Source: Haloferax mucosum ATCC BAA-1512 (lineage in GTDB: Archaea; Halobacteriota; Halobacteria; Halobacteriales; Haloferacaceae). Taken from it: 64,000 nt of DNA. Shown one piece after another: positions 63,120 through 64,000 of this stretch. The stretch is from contig NZ_AOLN01000017.1 of the NCBI RefSeq assembly GCF_000337815.1, positions 62,001 through 126,000 on the forward strand. Reading direction: 5' to 3'. A program made the position numbers and the translations under genes. Below the pieces are notes generated by a model that was not told where the DNA came from, searched no databases, and saw only the letters and a list, made by a program, of their open reading frames with translations. Numbering within the stretch: the stretch's first letter is position 1; each line of letters begins with the position of its first letter.

Positions 63120-63144
63120 AGCACTACCAATTTTCTCCAGACAC

Positions 63145-63155
63145 TAATTATAGTA
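63145..63155 (-). promoter_or_regulatory. TATA-like element for the AT-rich membrane protein
   Basis: taattatagta (tactataatta on the minus strand), centred about 31 bp upstream of the TTG at 63119. Confidence 0.4.
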
Positions 63156-63174
63156 TCCCACCTCATTTCGGGAG

Positions 63175-63402
63175 TTAGTCTTTTGACCCACGTTGTTCTC
63201 GCAGTTCCTCGAGCAACCCACCACCCGAAATCGAGACTTCACCGGGGATTGGTGACCACCGGGGGGCCGCCAAATCGCCCCCTAGTGTAAGTAAGTATAC
63301 GCCCGGTGGGGGGTGTGTGGTGGTGGCCACTTCTCGAAGTATCCGCAGTCTGCCGGTTCGACGTTTTGGACCGACCACGGCCCCACATTCGTAACGAGTC
63401 AC
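63175..63402 (-). CDS. Possible 75-aa element protein
   Basis: GTG-started frame with MTRYECGAVVG at the start and GGGLLEELREQRGSKD at the end. Composition is mixed and the middle is Pro/Thr-rich. It overlaps a GC-rich region with short repeats (63240-63264), so it could be an artefact. Shown with low confidence. Confidence 0.3.
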   Translation of the reverse strand: MTRYECGAVVGPKRRTGRLRILREVATTTHPPPGVYLLTLGGDLAAPRWSPIPGEVSISGGGLLEELREQRGSKD

Positions 63403-63450
63403 ATCGAAGATAGAACTAAGTAGGATTGGGTGGCCGATGGGTTGTCAACA

Positions 63451-63678
63451 ATGGTATTCCGAAAGCTCCGAAACCACGACGGCACTCCGCTTGTTGCACT
63501 CGACCGCGACGATCTCGTCCTCGACGGCGTGATCTCTGCGGACGAGGAGGACCGCGAGGATCAGAACATGCACGTCCAGCGATTGGGGAAGGGAGTGTAC
63601 GTCGTTCGGCCGGTTCCGGAGGACGGTCCTATGCAGCCGCTTCACGAGACCGAGCTGTTGCAGGGCCTTGTTAAGTAG
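63451..63678 (+). CDS. Small beta-strand protein of the element, AbrB-like possibility
   Basis: A 75-aa protein beginning MVFRKLRNHDGTPLVALDRDDLVLDGVIS. The pattern K-L...G-T-P-L-V-A-L-x-x-D-D-L resembles swapped-hairpin AbrB-type DNA-binding N-termini (a family I recall as DUF8053 in haloarchaeal elements). The ATG at 63451 was chosen over a GTG at 63430. Could be a transcription regulator of the element. Confidence 0.6.
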   Translation: MVFRKLRNHDGTPLVALDRDDLVLDGVISADEEDREDQNMHVQRLGKGVYVVRPVPEDGPMQPLHETELLQGLVK

Positions 63679-63723
63679 GAACTACGATACCAATCACCAT
63701 TGAAATCGGGAGAGCTTGACCAG

Positions 63724-63864
63724 TTACAAGATCACGCGTGCGATTAGTAGCGACGCGGCCACTTGGTAGAATGGCACCCCAATGATCAGGGCGACCACAA
63801 CTGGTACTATTACTACTGCCCGATTTGTTGATCGGATCGTCTGGTCTTGTATTTCTTTTTTCAT
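63724..63864 (-). CDS. 46-aa hydrophobic protein
   Basis: Small frame MKKEIQDQTIRSTNRAVVIV...ARVIL with a hydrophobic stretch from about residue 16 to the end and a charged N-terminus, so a single- or double-pass micro-membrane protein. ATG at 63862-63864. No family recognised. Confidence 0.45.
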   Translation of the reverse strand: MKKEIQDQTIRSTNRAVVIVPVVVALIIGVPFYQVAASLLIARVIL

Positions 63865-64000
63865 GGCGTTTGCCCTCTCGGGCCTAGTTCATACGCCTTT
63901 AATCCAGACTTTAGATCAACAGTAGATTTTGGTGGACGTACTACATGAGAATTATCTAATTATGTTTAACTGTTCGAATTGAATAATAGTTCAGTAGTCT
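63865..64000. other. Right edge of the window, no gene seen
   Basis: AT-rich 136 bp, beyond the 46-aa ORF; no motif stands out. It may contain the promoter of that ORF. Confidence 0.4.

Larger units (their letters stand above)
58774..64000. mobile_element. Probable integrated plasmid or provirus downstream of tRNA-Arg (right end outside window)
   Basis: From the 3' end of tRNA-Arg the genes are unfamiliar, tightly coupled (TAATG, ATGA and GTGA junctions), codon use differs (frequent CTCGAG, GAG after CTC), later genes are AT-rich, and no housekeeping gene is seen. No integrase or duplicated tRNA end was found in the window; both may lie beyond 64000. Provirus against plasmid is not settled. 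Confidence 0.6.

Noticed and set aside
58774-64000. Integrase gene or duplicated tRNA 3' end (att site) inside the window
   Set aside because: Looked for tyrosine-recombinase motifs and a second copy of the tRNA-Arg 3' end; neither seen. The other end of the element probably lies beyond 64000.

Overview
The window is high-GC chromosomal DNA from a halophilic archaeon, most likely Haloferax or a close relative. Evidence: very acidic proteins, many leaderless genes with a TATA-like box about 25-30 bp before the start codon, archaeal ribosomal proteins S19e and S6e, PDCD5, an archaeal RNase P RNA, a geranylgeranyl reductase for archaeal lipids, Tat and lipobox exports, and two tandem lipoproteins of the Hvo_1808 type. 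Gene order and content resemble the Haloferax volcanii HVO_17xx-18xx region, but that is from memory and was not tested by search.

Layout. 0-11.5 kb: housekeeping genes (M50 protease, thiL, flippase-like membrane protein, S19e, PDCD5, PP-loop ATPase, DMT transporter, hisS, universal stress protein, truA, HAD phosphatase, M28 peptidase). 11.5-19 kb: a 51-aa zinc-finger protein, PepF, tRNA-Lys, M20 peptidase, short coupled ORFs, and a siroheme nitrite/sulfite reductase with a 93-aa partner. 19-25.6 kb: two convergent DMT transporters, an Lrp regulator, a PAS histidine kinase, a SHOCT protein and a small ORF under a perfect TTTAGG-N4-CCTAAA palindrome. 25.6-37.8 kb: beta-CASP nuclease, geranylgeranyl reductase, a metzincin-type lipoprotein, RNase P RNA, AMMECR1, nicotinate phosphoribosyltransferase, the tandem HExxH lipoproteins and a nicotinamidase-like hydrolase (an NAD salvage pair). 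37.8-52.1 kb: a second PAS kinase, PfkB kinase, HTH regulator, M23-like protein, lipoate ligase, dihydroorotase, three stress proteins, GNAT, DHH phosphoesterase and S6e. 52.1-58.7 kb: a zinc-ribbon repeat protein, a HiPIP-like Tat lipoprotein, M29 aminopeptidase, ATP-grasp, 6-phosphogluconate dehydrogenase, a membrane-anchored 2Fe-2S ferredoxin, a MATE exporter and tRNA-Arg(CCG).

From tRNA-Arg to the right edge (58.7-64.0 kb) the character changes. Four tightly coupled genes (zinc finger, PD-(D/E)XK nuclease-like, zinc-knuckle protein, 543-aa winged-helix protein) sit behind an 18-bp palindrome that contains the TATA-like core. They are followed by AT-richer genes of unknown function. This looks like an integrated plasmid or provirus whose far end lies outside the window. 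The most striking sequence signal is that CTCGAG occurs 12 times in this last 5.3 kb, while reading by eye I found none in the preceding 58.7 kb. This points to site avoidance in the host chromosome (restriction or modification history) and recent arrival of the element.

The other main theme is an unusual number of peptidases, several of them exported lipoproteins (M50, M28, M3, M20, metzincin, two Hvo_1808-type, M29, M23-like), which fits growth on peptides.
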